A stretch of 64,000 bases of DNA from Rhizobium sp. BG4 (GTDB lineage: Bacteria; Pseudomonadota; Alphaproteobacteria; Rhizobiales; Rhizobiaceae), in the NCBI RefSeq assembly GCF_016864575.1, contig NZ_CP044125.1, positions 434,001 through 498,000 on the forward strand. Direction: 5' to 3'. The first letter of the stretch is position 1. The number at the start of each line of letters is the position of its first letter. This document shows, in pieces, positions 8,865-18,710 of the stretch. The position numbers and the translations under genes are program-made. Below the pieces are notes generated by a model that saw nothing but the letters and a program-made list of their open reading frames with translations, searched no databases and had not been told where the DNA came from.

Positions 8865-11065
8865 CAGCCGTTCGCCTTTGCCGTCTGTTGCTGTTGCTGC
8901 TGTTGCGCCTCGCGCTCCGGCCGCATGCTGCGGAAGAAATACACCAGGCCGCGGCTGGTCTGATAGAAGGACAGGCCGAGGAACCAGATGGTGCCGCGGA
9001 TGAGGCCCGGGTTGCGGCGGCGGCTCTGCTGGAACTGCGTCCACTGGTCGGAGTTCGCAAACATCAGGTCGGCGATCAGGCGGTGGTCGAGAGCGTTCTT
9101 CGGAACATACTGGCAGCCGACCATGGTGATGTCGCCCGAAGGCTCCATGTTGCGGACGATGAGCGGCAGGGTTTCGAGATCGGCGCCGCTATAGGGGCGG
9201 AAGCGGATTTCGCCCTCGGCCCCGACGGTCATCTGATCGAGCTGCTTGTTGAAGACATGCAGGCGGGCGCCGTGGACGGAGACGTCCTCGATCGAGGCCG
9301 TGTACCATTTGCCGTTGACCCCGAGCTCGCAGCGGCGGTTGACGCGCACGCGCCGCGACGAGGAGCGCTCGCCGCGCTCGGAGACGACGCCCAACGCACA
9401 GCCGGCCATGATCAGGTTGATGATGTTCCAGCCGCCGACGACGAGCGTCACATCGGCCTTATAGGGCTCGGCATAGATGCGGTAGATGGTGATGATCAAG
9501 GCGATGATCTGCACCGCGAAGATGACGAAGAACGGACGGCTGATTTCCGACAGCCGGCTGACGGCGATCGACTCGTCCTTCGCCGTGACCTTGAAGGTCG
9601 GCTTGCGCGGATTGAGCATGACCGAGACGACGGCGGGCAGAAGGTGGACCGTCTGCACATATTCGTAGAGCTCCGAGATCCACGGCCAGCGGAACGAACC
9701 GTAGAGATAGTTCTGCATCATCAGGTTCACGAGCATGTAGGCCAGCGTATAGGCCAGGAACTCGCCGCCCGACGCGGTGAAGATTTCGAGATCGAAGAAC
9801 AAGTAGAAGAGCGGCGCGAAGAGGAAGATCGTGCGCGGGAACGGGAACAGCCAGAACAGCGTCGACGACATGTAGCAGAGACGCTGCGGGATCGTCAGGC
9901 CGCGCTTCAGGAGCGGGAAGCGGAAACGCAGGATCTGCATCATGCCCTGCGCCCAGCGGCTGCGCTGGCCGATGAAGCTCGCGAAGGTGGCGGGCTGCAG
10001 GCCGGCGATCAGCGGCTTGTCGACATAGATCGAGTTCCAGCCGGTGCCATGCAGCGCCAGAGCGGTCTCGCAGTCCTCGGTGATGCTGATACCGGAGAAG
10101 CCGCCCTGGCTCTCCAGCGCCTTGCGGCTGAGAACGGCTGCGGAGCCGCAGAAGAAGGCGGCATTCCACTTGTCGAGACCGCGCTGGATGATGCCGTAGA
10201 ACATCTCGTTCTCGCTCGGCATGTTGTCGAAGGTGCGCAGGTTGCGCTCCAGCGGGTCGGGATTGATGAAGAAGTGCGGCGTCTGCACCAGGAAGAGCTT
10301 CGGGTCGTCGTCGAAATAGCCGACGGTCTCCAGCAGGAAGTCGCGGGCCGGCGCGTGGTCGGCGTCGAAGACGGCGATCAGTTCGCCGGTCGAGTGTTTC
10401 ATGCCGTTGTTGAGGTTACCGGCCTTGGCATGCTCGTTGCGGTCGCGCGTCAGATATTTGACGTCGAGATCTTCGCAGAGCTGCTTCAGTTCGGCGTGAC
10501 GCGCGACTGCGGCCTGTGCCTCGACGAGCTTGTTGGAATTGCGCTTCTGCAGCGTGCCGCCGTCATCGAGCAGCCAGACATGCAGCTTCTCTTTCGGATA
10601 ATCCATCGCCTTGGCGGCCGCCAGCGTGTTGGCAAGCAGGTGGGCGTCTTCGTTGTAGGAGGGAACGAAGACGTCGACATGCGGGAAGCGCTCCTCGCGC
10701 GCGGCACGCGACGGGCGCGGCGGCAGCGGGGTGGCGACGATGAAAAGGCTGAGCGCCAGCATCGCCACCGAATACATTTCGGCGAGATAGAGCAGCAGGC
10801 CGGGGATGAAGTTTTCCAGCTGATTGACCGGCGGCAGCGTGTTGGTCGTGCGCCAGTAGACGTAGCGCAGAACGATCGCCGTGCCGAAGGCGAGCGCGAT
10901 CAGGCGCCAGGTCCCCTCGCCCTTCATCACCTTGATGATCGCCATGATGGTGACGACGGTGATGCTGGCGATGAGCTGGGTCTGCAGGTTCACCGGCAGC
11001 GTGATCAGCGCAATCGTGCAGAGCGAGACAACCGCCCATATCAGGATGCTTCGGGCCTTATGCAT
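8864..11065 (-). CDS. bcsA: cellulose synthase catalytic subunit BcsA (UDP-forming)
   Basis: A 733-residue inner-membrane GT2 glycosyltransferase that polymerises UDP-glucose into beta-1,4-glucan and moves the chain across the membrane. N-terminal helices are followed by the GT domain: DVFVPSYNED (about 131), DADHAPA, the TED of SITEDCE and QRSRW of the QxxRW acceptor motif. More transmembrane helices follow. A C-terminal PilZ domain has an Arg cluster (RRVRVNRR) and DVSVHG, matching the RxxxR and D/NxSxxG c-di-GMP-binding motifs. So activity should be switched on by c-di-GMP. The start is ATG at 11065 with GAAGGA seven bases upstream; an ATG 11 codons earlier lacks a ribosome site. It lies 52 bp after bcsN. 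Confidence 0.97.
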   Translation of the reverse strand: MHKARSILIWAVVSLCTIALITLPVNLQTQLIASITVVTIMAIIKVMKGEGTWRLIALAFGTAIVLRYVYWRTTNTLPPVNQLENFIPGLLLYLAEMYSVAMLALSLFIVATPLPPRPSRAAREERFPHVDVFVPSYNEDAHLLANTLAAAKAMDYPKEKLHVWLLDDGGTLQKRNSNKLVEAQAAVARHAELKQLCEDLDVKYLTRDRNEHAKAGNLNNGMKHSTGELIAVFDADHAPARDFLLETVGYFDDDPKLFLVQTPHFFINPDPLERNLRTFDNMPSENEMFYGIIQRGLDKWNAAFFCGSAAVLSRKALESQGGFSGISITEDCETALALHGTGWNSIYVDKPLIAGLQPATFASFIGQRSRWAQGMMQILRFRFPLLKRGLTIPQRLCYMSSTLFWLFPFPRTIFLFAPLFYLFFDLEIFTASGGEFLAYTLAYMLVNLMMQNYLYGSFRWPWISELYEYVQTVHLLPAVVSVMLNPRKPTFKVTAKDESIAVSRLSEISRPFFVIFAVQIIALIITIYRIYAEPYKADVTLVVGGWNIINLIMAGCALGVVSERGERSSSRRVRVNRRCELGVNGKWYTASIEDVSVHGARLHVFNKQLDQMTVGAEGEIRFRPYSGADLETLPLIVRNMEPSGDITMVGCQYVPKNALDHRLIADLMFANSDQWTQFQQSRRRNPGLIRGTIWFLGLSFYQTSRGLVYFFRSMRPEREAQQQQQQQTAKANG

Positions 11066-11117
11066 CGACGTTCCTTCGAAATGACAGAACCGGGCCATGA
11101 GGCCCGGGCATGCAAGT

Positions 11118-12122
11118 CTATCTCCGGCAGGCGGCCGTCATGGCCGCATCGCCTATGCAGTCTGGCGAGGGCACGGCGACACCGCCTGCCCGCGCGGATT
11201 GTTGTGCCGGAGCCGCCGGCTGAGCGGGACTGCCCGGAGCAACCATCTGCGAGCTCTGTTGCGGCGCATCCGGCAGCGGCACGCGCGGCCCGACGGGCGG
11301 CGCCTGCTGCACGACCGGCTGCGGTGCCACGGCGGGCTGTGGCCGCGTGACGACGGCACGGCGCACGGTGGCGCGGTTGACAGCCTGCGGCGCCGGTTCA
11401 TAACCGAGCGGCATCGACATCTGGCGATAGCCGCCCTCATCCGGATAGATCGGCGTGCCGGTCTGACCGAGCGTCGGGTCGGCGCCGCGAACGTCGCCGT
11501 AGGGGTTCCAGATTTCGCCGTTCAGCGTGCCGGTGATCGTGTAGCCATACATGACGGCGAGCAGCTGGCGCTCGCTGGCGCGGGCATCGCAAAGCCGGAG
11601 CTTCACCTGGATCATGCCGAAATTGCGGGTCTGCGTATGCGCGGCGCGGCTGGAGCGGATTTGCTGCCAGCCATAGATGCAGGTATCGCCACCGCGGCTG
11701 CGGCCGGAAGCGTAGGAGAACGGGCCGTAGCTGTTCTGCAGGAAGGTCGTGTTGCGCGCCATGGCAACGCCGGGCACGGAAGCGAAGGCTTCGCGCGACA
11801 TGCCGGTTTCGCTGAACATCCTGTAGCCGGCGCTTCCGGTATCCGGATTGGAGCCGCTGGCGCCCAGGAACTGCACCTTCATGAAATTCTGGCCGGGAAC
11901 CGAGGACGACGTGAAGAGCGACAGCGTCTGCTCGACGCCATTGCCGCGCTTGGTCTCGACGACGCTGACGATCGACGGCCCGCCGGGCGGCGGCATGACC
12001 AGCGCCTTTTCGCTGGCAATGGCTTCCGGGCCGGACGGCTGCTTGACGCTGCCGCTCGTTGTACTGCAGCCGGCCATTACGCCCGCCACCGCAACGATCG
12101 ATATCAGATTCAGCAAACGCAT
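11118..12122 (-). CDS. bcsN: cellulose biosynthesis lipoprotein BcsN
   Basis: A 334-residue predicted lipoprotein and the first gene of the cellulose operon. The N-terminus is a lipobox signal (residues 1-19, AGCS with Cys19). A conserved central domain follows, containing a short Cys pair (GDTCIYGW, LRLCDA), then a Pro/Gln-rich tail. BcsN is known only from type III cellulose operons of Rhizobiaceae and relatives; genetics link it to cellulose production but its biochemical role is unclear. An envelope role in export is an inference from the lipobox. The CtrA-type site at 12236-12250 is about 120 bp upstream. Confidence 0.88.
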   Translation of the reverse strand: MRLLNLISIVAVAGVMAGCSTTSGSVKQPSGPEAIASEKALVMPPPGGPSIVSVVETKRGNGVEQTLSLFTSSSVPGQNFMKVQFLGASGSNPDTGSAGYRMFSETGMSREAFASVPGVAMARNTTFLQNSYGPFSYASGRSRGGDTCIYGWQQIRSSRAAHTQTRNFGMIQVKLRLCDARASERQLLAVMYGYTITGTLNGEIWNPYGDVRGADPTLGQTGTPIYPDEGGYRQMSMPLGYEPAPQAVNRATVRRAVVTRPQPAVAPQPVVQQAPPVGPRVPLPDAPQQSSQMVAPGSPAQPAAPAQQSARAGGVAVPSPDCIGDAAMTAACRR

Positions 12123-12427
12123 TCAGGGAGCCGCCGTTATCGTCTTTCCTGTTCCCCAAAACGGGAAAATTCGCCCAGCGGTTTCTCGAATCAACAAGCC
12201 GCCAGCATTCAGGATGGAATAAACGCCGCTTATGGTTAATCACTTATTAACGGGATACGCAGAGATCGCGGGCAAAAGGTCTCAGCAGCGACCATCGGGA
12301 AAGGCTAAGCCGCGGATGCGCCATCCGTTTTAGTAAGGACTCAATTACTATCATTGCGCTTGCCGGTTGAAATGCGCCCCTGCCGCTCGCACATTGACAT
12401 ATGGCAGGAGGAAGAGTGGAGGAGTGA
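12123..12427. other. divergent intergenic region upstream of the cellulose operon
   Basis: About 305 bp separate bcsN (leftward) from the small gene at 12428 (rightward). No further gene is visible. It holds the CtrA-type box at 12236-12250 and AT-rich stretches around 12225-12250 and 12330-12360 that could be promoters. A strong GGAGGAG ribosome site (12418-12424) belongs to the small gene. Confidence 0.6.
12236..12250 (-). promoter_or_regulatory. putative CtrA-binding site
   Basis: Read on the minus strand the site is TTAA, seven bases, then TTAACC. This matches the full CtrA consensus TTAA-N7-TTAAC, which controls cell-cycle genes in alphaproteobacteria. It lies about 120 bp upstream of the bcsN start and in its orientation. 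One exact match is suggestive but not proof of binding. Confidence 0.55.
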
Positions 12428-12649
12428 ATGAACGCGGTGACAGAACGCGGGATACACGATCCGGTCGCGCCCGAAGAGGTCGATGTGCTTCAGGCCGTCT
12501 TCGATACGGTGGCGGCCGAGCGCCAGCTTCACAAGCAGAGTGTGGAGGCGCTGGATGTCGCCCGCAGTGTCATTCGCTTCTATTTCGACGGCATCCAGGA
12601 CTACGATACGCTGCTCGCGATGATGCGCGTAGAGCTTGCCGCCCGCTGA
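12428..12649 (+). CDS. small hypothetical protein
   Basis: A 73-residue acidic, mostly helical soluble protein with no signal peptide or membrane segment; I do not recognise the family. Support comes from a strong ribosome site (GGAGGAG four bases before the ATG), a conserved-looking helical middle (VLQAVFDTVAAER) and rhizobial codon use. It is the first plus-strand gene after the cellulose operon and precedes the DUF1236 gene by 78 bp. Confidence 0.7.
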   Translation: MNAVTERGIHDPVAPEEVDVLQAVFDTVAAERQLHKQSVEALDVARSVIRFYFDGIQDYDTLLAMMRVELAAR

Positions 12650-12727
12650 GATCGGGCGGCTGATTTGGGAACAACGAACTTTCCGCCACGTTTCCATGAC
12701 GGCTGGGTAGGAAAAGGAGTTTATCCC

Positions 12728-13045
12728 ATGCGCAAGATCATGCTGGCCACGGCCGCCGCACTGCTGACGGTTAGCTCTGCTGCCTTCGCGCAGAGCACCG
12801 TAATCGTCACCGATCCGGCTCCCACCGGTGCGATCGTCCTTCCGGGCGAAGTCCGCACCTATGTGATGGAGCAGCAGACGCCTTCGGTCGTCTATGATGG
12901 CGATGTGGTCGTCGGCACGACACTGCCCGATACCGTCGAAGTCCATACCGTCCCCAATATGGATGGCTATGCCTATACCGTGGTCAATGACCGCCGTGTG
13001 ATCGTGGAACCGCAGACGCACCGCGTCATCCAGGTTCTCGAGTAG
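12728..13045 (+). CDS. DUF1236-type exported protein
   Basis: A 105-residue protein with a cleavable signal peptide (MRKIMLATAAALLTVSSAAFA, cut before QST). A small beta-rich domain contains VEVHTVPNMDGYAYTVVND and ends in RVIVEPQTHRVIQVLE, as in DUF1236 proteins that are common as small exported proteins in Rhizobiales. Function is unknown. The start at 12728 is fixed by AGGAG upstream and by the signal peptide. A strong hairpin terminator follows at 13074-13107. Confidence 0.85.
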   Translation: MRKIMLATAAALLTVSSAAFAQSTVIVTDPAPTGAIVLPGEVRTYVMEQQTPSVVYDGDVVVGTTLPDTVEVHTVPNMDGYAYTVVNDRRVIVEPQTHRVIQVLE

Positions 13046-13073
13046 ACCGGCGTGTGTCACAAGACCGCGGAGA

Positions 13074-13107
13074 GAAAGGGGCGAGACCTGGAGGTCCCGC
13101 CCCTTTC
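13074..13107. terminator. bidirectional hairpin terminator
   Basis: 16-base arms (13074-13089 and 13092-13107) pair with one mismatch. It lies between the converging DUF1236 gene and the GMC oxidoreductase. AAA and TTT ends allow use from both sides. Confidence 0.7.
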
Positions 13108-13112
13108 CTCGT

Positions 13113-14770
13113 TCATGAGGACACTGTTTCCACGACCTTCCGCTCGCTCGACGGCGTTTCATCACTCGCCAAACTGGCCAAGTGATCGGCAAGCCTCAGC
13201 GCCAGAGCGATGGCCGGCAGCGTCGGATTGGCCTGTCCACCCGTCGGAAAGACACTGCTGCCGGCGACATAGAGATTGCCGACATCGTGCACCCGACAAT
13301 CGGCGTTCACCACGCCGCTGCCGGGATCATCCGACATGCGGGTCGAGCCGATCTGGTGGTAGCCGTCGAGTGCCTGATCCCTGACGGCATCGTGCCGCTC
13401 GTCACAGCGGTGGATGTAATCGAGATGACCGAGCTTCTCGCGCCGCAGCCACCGATCAATGATCTCGTGGGAGCGGACGATGGAATCGAAATCCTGCATG
13501 CCGAACCGCAGGTCTATTTCGAGACCGGCCGCTTTCCCCTCGACTTGCGTCCGTAGCCGGACGATGCTTTCGGCATTCGGCGCCTGCTCGGCGTGATAGC
13601 GCAGCAGATAGCGGCGGCGCGGATTGCGCACCGCGCCCGCCGCCCGCCGGAAGCGCCGCAGCAGCATGTCGAATAGCGTCCGCGCCGCACCCGGGATAAC
13701 GGCGACATCGTTGCGGATGTTGCGCCAGTGGGCGCGGTAGAGGCGCTGCGGCGTGATCGACGTAGCAGGCGCCAGGCCACGGGCAATGCGCGGGTAGAGG
13801 CCGGTCAGCGCGAAGATCAGATAGACCAGCGACAGCGCGCCGCTGCCATGGCTGGGATCCGCGATCGAAAGGCTCTCCAGCCAATAGGCGGCATTGAGCA
13901 ATCCGTTCGCCGCCTGCACCGGGGGATCGATCATCAGGCGCTGGCGAACGATATCGCCGCCGCTCGCCTTGCGAAACCAGAGCAGGTCCTCGGTCTCGAC
14001 ATTGTTGAATTCGATGACGCCGAGATAGCCGGTCAAATGTCCTGCATAGAAGCGTCCGAGCGGTCCTTCCCGTCCACCGAATTTCTCCGGATGCCTCTCC
14101 TGCGCGGCCAGCAAAAGCCGGGTGTTTTCGAGACCGCCTGCCGCGAGTGCGTAGCGGCCGGCCCGCAGGTCCCTCCGGCCCTCCGATGTCAGCAGTTCCA
14201 GCCCCTCGATATCTCCATCGCCGGAGACCATCATGGCGCTGACGCGCGCATTGGTGATCACCGTGATACCGGCGGCGGCGACCAGGCGCTCGCGATATCT
14301 GCCGCCGAGATCAGGCTCCGGCGCCCAATGCTCCAGCGAATCCATTCGCACGTCGCCTTCGACTCGCGACTTCATCACCGAAGCCCTGGGATCGCAGCCG
14401 AGAAAATTCAGGGCATCGGGATAGTAGGGTTGCAGCGCGTCAGCCGGGATCGGCCAGCCCGACATCGGGACGTGGCTGCGCCTTCCGAAATCCAGCGGAT
14501 CGAGTGCCACGCAGCGGCCGCCCAAAGCCGCGACGTGCCGCCGATGCCACTTGCGACCGAGGCCGCGCTTTCGACGTGATGACCGTTGGTGAAATGGACG
14601 GGACCGGGTGCGATATCGCCACCACTGCCGTCAGCGGAACCTGCCTCGACAATCGCTACGGAAAGACCGCGTTCGGCGCAGCGGAAAGCCAGCGAAAGGC
14701 CGACCGGACCGGCACCGACGATGCATATGTCAGATGAAGGTAATGCCCGGGCAGCGCCGTCTATAATCAT
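13113..14770 (-). pseudogene. GMC-family oxidoreductase (frameshifted)
   Basis: Restored, this is a 552-residue FAD-dependent GMC (glucose-methanol-choline) oxidoreductase. The N-terminal part has the dinucleotide-binding motif VGAGPVGLSLAF (residues 19-30) and GGTSRLW. After the break the second frame continues GGRCVALDPLDFGRRS, and the C-terminal domain has YHQIGSTRMSDDP and the closing NLYVAGSSVFPTGGQANPTL block typical of GMC_oxred_C. The frames join if one G is added to the GGG at 14521-14523 (CCC on the plus strand). No decay is seen elsewhere, so a sequencing error is likely. The substrate is unknown; it may oxidise a sugar or alcohol. It stands alone, with ATG at 14770. Confidence 0.8.
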
Positions 14771-14851
14771 CCAGAATTCCCCGTGCCGGATGCCTTACGG
14801 GGAGTTAGCTAGAAGCAAGGGCCATTGAAACAAGGGCAAAAGCGACTTCAG

Positions 14852-15397
14852 TCAGCGTACCTGATCGAGCAGGCGCTTGCATTCCAGGAGGTCGTAGAGC
14901 GCTTCCTGGAGCAGCGCGCGGTCTTCCTTGCCGACGCTCGACTTGCCGATCGAGACCTCGCCCTGCTCATCCTCGCCAGCGACGAAATTGAAGAAGCGGC
15001 GGGTGATCGGCGCCTTGGCGCGGCCGACGAGCTGGTCTTCATCGGCCATGCTGACGCGGGGTTCGGAGGACGAAGAGCCGCCGCCATCCTTGGAACTCGC
15101 CGCCAGCGCCTCCACGCTTGCGAGATCGCCATGGGCGACGGAGACGACAAACTTGTTGCCGTTGGTCTTCAGGAGCTTCTGCACGCCCTTAATCGTGTAG
15201 CCGTGATCATAGAGCAGATGACGGATGCCCTTCAGCAGATCCACATCTTCAGGGCGATAATAACGGCGTCCGCCGCCACGCTTCATCGGCTTTATCTGCG
15301 GAAAACGAGTTTCCCAGAAGCGCAAGACGTGCTGCGGCAGATCAAGATCATCCGCAACTTCGCTGATGGTTCGAAAAGCATCAGGGCTCTTGTCCAA
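14852..15397 (-). CDS. MerR-family transcriptional regulator
   Basis: A 181-residue protein with an N-terminal winged-helix MerR domain ([20 protein letters not shown], then [18 protein letters not shown]). A Ser/Gly-rich linker follows near residue 100, then a C-terminal helical region ending in a short coiled-coil-like helix. The start is taken as TTG at 15397, preceded by AGGGAGTAGGA; an in-frame ATG 17 codons upstream would add an unrelated Arg-rich leader. The last gene of the yceD-plsX-fabH-ihfA-merR series, as in many alphaproteobacteria. Its target is not evident; there are no Cys metal ligands as in metal-sensing MerR proteins. Confidence 0.85.
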   Translation of the reverse strand: MDKSPDAFRTISEVADDLDLPQHVLRFWETRFPQIKPMKRGGGRRYYRPEDVDLLKGIRHLLYDHGYTIKGVQKLLKTNGNKFVVSVAHGDLASVEALAASSKDGGGSSSSEPRVSMADEDQLVGRAKAPITRRFFNFVAGEDEQGEVSIGKSSVGKEDRALLQEALYDLLECKRLLDQVR

Positions 15398-15555
15398 CGT
15401 CCTACTCCCTACGCGACCTCGGTGGCGGTCCAATCCGCGACTCATCATATTTCAACGGTTTGAACCGCCGAATTCAAGTCACGTCTTCGGGTTCCCACAG
15501 TTCGCGGGCAATGACATCAATGATTTATCGATTAGGCAGAGCCGATGGAACGGGC

Positions 15556-15894
15556 TCAGGAGGCCGGATTTGCAGGCTTCTGCTTGACCTTGCGCAGCGT
15601 GTGAGCCTTGAGAATCCGGGTCTTCAGGACGTTCGACGCCTTGAAGGTCATGACGCGGCGCGGCGAGATCGGCACTTCTTCGCCGGTCTTCGGGTTGCGG
15701 CCGATACGCTCGTTCTTGTCGCGCACCTGGAAGGTCGCGAAGGAGGAGAGCTTGACCGTCTCTCCGCGGACGATGGCGTTGCAGATTTCGTCAATGACGG
15801 TTTCGACGAGTTCGGCGGACTCTGTTCGAGAGAGACCAACCTTCCGGAAAACTGATTCCGCCAGGTCTGCTCGCGTCACTGTCTTTCCGGTCAT
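15556..15894 (-). CDS. ihfA: integration host factor subunit alpha
   Basis: A 112-residue HU/IHF-fold DNA-bending protein. It shows the typical order [42 protein letters not shown] (beta arm with the Pro-containing tip) and RRVMTFKAS. The length and the [10 protein letters not shown] motif match IhfA rather than HU. ATG at 15894 is preferred because GGGGAAAC precedes it. It follows fabH by 110 bp on the same strand. With IhfB it would bend DNA in recombination and sigma-54 promoters. Confidence 0.95.
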   Translation of the reverse strand: MTGKTVTRADLAESVFRKVGLSRTESAELVETVIDEICNAIVRGETVKLSSFATFQVRDKNERIGRNPKTGEEVPISPRRVMTFKASNVLKTRILKAHTLRKVKQKPANPAS

Positions 15895-16004
15895 GGTTTC
15901 CCCGCCCAAGCTGCAAAATATCTTATGAAAGCGAGCAAAGACTATTTGTCTTGCGCCTTACGGTCAAGCTCTTGTTCGTCGTCAGTTTTTTGCGATTTGC
16001 AGCA

Positions 16005-16976
16005 CTACCAGCGCAGCAGCACGGCGCCCCAGGTGAAGCCGCCGCCCATGGCCTCGAGCATGACGAGATCGCCCTTCTTGATGCGTCCGTCACCGGCTGC
16101 AACGGCAAGCGCCAGCGGAATGGAAGCCGCCGAGGTGTTGCCATGCAGATCGACGGTGATGACGACCTTTTCTGGGGCGATGTTCAGCTTCTTGGCCGAA
16201 CCATCGATGATGCGTCGATTTGCCTGGTGGGGGACCAGCCAATCGAGATCGTCAGAGGTCGTGCCGGTGGCGTCGAATGCCGCCTGGATGACGTCGGTGA
16301 TCATGCCGACCGCATATTTGAAGACTTCGCGGCCTTCCATGCGCAGCTTGCCGACGGTGCCGGTGCTCGACGGGCCGCCATCGACGAAGAGCTTGTCCTT
16401 GTGCGAGCCGTCGGAGCGCAGATGCGCGGTCAGAACGCCGCGATCCGAGGTCTTGCCCTCGCCTTCGGAGGCTTCGAGAACCAGCGCGCCGGCGCCATCG
16501 CCGAAGAGCACGCAGGTGGTGCGGTCGTTCCAGTCGAGAATGCGCGAGAAGGTCTCCGCGCCGATGACGAGAACGCGCTTGGCGAGGCCGCCGCGGATAT
16601 AGGCGTCAGCCGTGGTGACGGCATAGACGAAGCCGGTGCAGACGGCCTGAACGTCGAAGGCGAAGCCATGGCTCATGCCGAGACGGTTCTGGATGTTGAC
16701 CGCAGTTGCCGGGAATGTGTTGTCAGGCGTCGAGGTCGCACAGATGATCAGGTCGATATCGGCGGGCGTCAGGCCTGCATTGTCGAGTGCTGCGCGCGCG
16801 GCCTGCTCGCCGAGCGACGACGTCGTCTCGCCCTCGCCTGCGACATAGCGCTGGCGGATGCCGGTACGCTGGACGATCCACTCGTCCGACGTGTCAACGA
16901 CATCTTCCATGTCGCGGTTGGTCATTACGCGTTTCGGAAGTGCGGCTCCGAACCCGCGAACCACTGAACGGATCAT
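16005..16976 (-). CDS. fabH: 3-oxoacyl-ACP synthase III (FabH)
   Basis: A 323-residue ketoacyl synthase III that condenses acetyl-CoA with malonyl-ACP to start fatty acid synthesis. The catalytic triad is visible: Cys in AVCTGF (about 112), His in VPHQANRRI and Asn in GNTSAAS. The length is normal. ATG at 16976 starts the conserved [14 protein letters not shown], so a longer open frame into plsX is ignored. It lies 19 bp after plsX in the lipid-synthesis gene run. Confidence 0.96.
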   Translation of the reverse strand: MIRSVVRGFGAALPKRVMTNRDMEDVVDTSDEWIVQRTGIRQRYVAGEGETTSSLGEQAARAALDNAGLTPADIDLIICATSTPDNTFPATAVNIQNRLGMSHGFAFDVQAVCTGFVYAVTTADAYIRGGLAKRVLVIGAETFSRILDWNDRTTCVLFGDGAGALVLEASEGEGKTSDRGVLTAHLRSDGSHKDKLFVDGGPSSTGTVGKLRMEGREVFKYAVGMITDVIQAAFDATGTTSDDLDWLVPHQANRRIIDGSAKKLNIAPEKVVITVDLHGNTSAASIPLALAVAAGDGRIKKGDLVMLEAMGGGFTWGAVLLRW

Positions 16977-16995
16977 TCTTGCTAAACCCCGTCGC

Positions 16996-18042
16996 TCACG
17001 CAGCTTCCGGCCCGATGGGCGGCTGCCGCTTGGCATGATATTTCTTGAGATCGTTTTCTATTTTCTGATTGAGGCCATTCTTGGCCATGTCGTAACCGAC
17101 TTCGATCGCGGCCGCGATACCTTCGGCATTGGCGCCGCCATGGCTCTTGATGACGATGCCGTTCAGGCCGAGGAACACGCCGCCATTGACCTTGCTCGGG
17201 TCCATCTTCTCGCGCAGCATGTCGAAAGCGCTTTTCGCCAGCAGATAGCCGATCTTGGCCATCAGCGTGCGCGACATCGCTGCACGTAGATAGGTGCCGA
17301 TCTGCTTTGCCGTGCCTTCGGCGGCCTTCAGCGCGATATTACCGGAGAAACCTTCGGTGACGACGACGTCGACCGTGCCCTTGCCGATATCGTCGCCTTC
17401 GACGAAGCCGGAATATTCGAGCGAATCAAGATTGGCTTCGCGAAGCAGGCGGCCCGCTTCCTTGACCTCTTCCTGACCCTTGATCTCTTCGACGCCGACA
17501 TTGAGCAGGCCGATGGTCGGGCGCTCGATTTCGAAAAGCGCGCGCGCCATGGCGCCGCCCATCAGGGCGAAATCCATCAGCTGCTGCGAATCCGCGCCGA
17601 TCGTCGCGCCGATATCGAGAACGATGCTCTCGCCGCGCAGGGTCGGCCAGATGCCGGCGATCGCCGGGCGTTCGATATTGGCCATGGTGCGCAGACAGAA
17701 TTTCGACATCGCCATCAGCGCGCCGGTATTGCCCGCCGACACCGCAACATCGGCATCGCCCGACTTCACGGCTTCGATGGTCCGCCACATGCTGGAGACG
17801 TAGCGGCCGCGGCGAAGCGCCTGGCTCGGCTTCTCGTCCATGCGCACGGCAACCTCGCAGTCATGGAAGACCGACTTGGCTGCGACCTTGGGGAACTTGG
17901 CGAGAACGGGCTCGCACTCTTCCTTCAACCCGTAGAAAACGAAGGAAATATCCGGATGCCGCTCCAACGCTTTGGCGGCACCTGGGATGACAACCTGGGG
18001 ACCAAAGTCGCCGCCCATGAGGTCGAGAGAAATTCTGATCAC
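16996..18042 (-). CDS. plsX: phosphate acyltransferase PlsX
   Basis: A 348-residue enzyme that turns acyl-ACP into acyl-phosphate for phospholipid synthesis. Family blocks include [12 protein letters not shown] at the N-terminus, [37 protein letters not shown] and [19 protein letters not shown]. The start is GTG at 18042, giving the usual [11 protein letters not shown] beginning; an ATG 16 codons upstream gives a Lys/Pro-rich leader not seen in the family. It is 103 bp downstream of the yceD homologue and just upstream of fabH. Confidence 0.94.
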   Translation of the reverse strand: MIRISLDLMGGDFGPQVVIPGAAKALERHPDISFVFYGLKEECEPVLAKFPKVAAKSVFHDCEVAVRMDEKPSQALRRGRYVSSMWRTIEAVKSGDADVAVSAGNTGALMAMSKFCLRTMANIERPAIAGIWPTLRGESIVLDIGATIGADSQQLMDFALMGGAMARALFEIERPTIGLLNVGVEEIKGQEEVKEAGRLLREANLDSLEYSGFVEGDDIGKGTVDVVVTEGFSGNIALKAAEGTAKQIGTYLRAAMSRTLMAKIGYLLAKSAFDMLREKMDPSKVNGGVFLGLNGIVIKSHGGANAEGIAAAIEVGYDMAKNGLNQKIENDLKKYHAKRQPPIGPEAA

Positions 18043-18145
18043 GCGTCCCTGATCCTTCTTTTTCGCCGGGGGAGGCGAAATTTCGGCCAAAATACCGGTT
18101 TTCCCATCGCTTACAACTGAATTGTGTCAAATACCCAACGGGTAT

Positions 18146-18700
18146 TCAGTCCTTCTTCCAGTCCTTGAGCGCAGCGAATGGCGACGGCTTCTTGTCGTTC
18201 TGGCCATCGTCCTCGATATGCCCGTTGAATTCGATGCCGGGCTTGCGCGGATAGGGATCGATCGCCATCGCGGCAAATTCGGTCACCACGGCGCCGGCAT
18301 CGATGCTGTCGCCAGTGAAGGGTTCCGGCAGATCCGGACCATCGGGATCGAGCACCATCTCGCCGGCATCATTGGCCGGGCGGCGGGCAAGCTTGGAATT
18401 TTCCGGCACGAAGATCTGCTCGAAGGGCTCGTCGATATCCGAGATAACGGGCTCGAGCGTCACGACACAGGCCTGTACGATGCGGGCATGCACCCTGCCC
18501 TTGACGCGGATACCGTCCTTCTTCCAGCGGTTGACCTGCAGCTCGGCGCGCAGCTCATCGACGGAGAGAATGTTCCAGCTCTCGGCGAGCGCCTTACGCT
18601 CCTTCTCGTCGGCTTCGAGGCGCACCTCGACGGGATTGGCCGAGATATGGCCGACCTTTACCAGATAGGAAAAGGGAATGGCGTCGTCCTGATGTTTCAT
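18146..18700 (-). CDS. YceD/DUF177-family protein
   Basis: A 184-residue acidic protein of the YceD (DUF177) family. The conserved block is CVVTLEPV near residue 78, followed by the acidic F-x-P stretch (EPFEQIFVPE) and DPDGPDLPEPFTGDSIDAG. In other bacteria YceD affects 23S rRNA levels. It normally precedes rpmF, which is not seen here; instead plsX follows, as is usual in rhizobia. It lies 10 bp after the chaperone gene, so the two are probably cotranscribed. Confidence 0.85.
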   Translation of the reverse strand: MKHQDDAIPFSYLVKVGHISANPVEVRLEADEKERKALAESWNILSVDELRAELQVNRWKKDGIRVKGRVHARIVQACVVTLEPVISDIDEPFEQIFVPENSKLARRPANDAGEMVLDPDGPDLPEPFTGDSIDAGAVVTEFAAMAIDPYPRKPGIEFNGHIEDDGQNDKKPSPFAALKDWKKD

Positions 18701-18710
18701 GTCTTCCTCC

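Noticed and set aside
8888..11350. 820-codon open frame opposite bcsA
   Set aside because: Pure antisense of bcsA, with no domain and no ribosome site.
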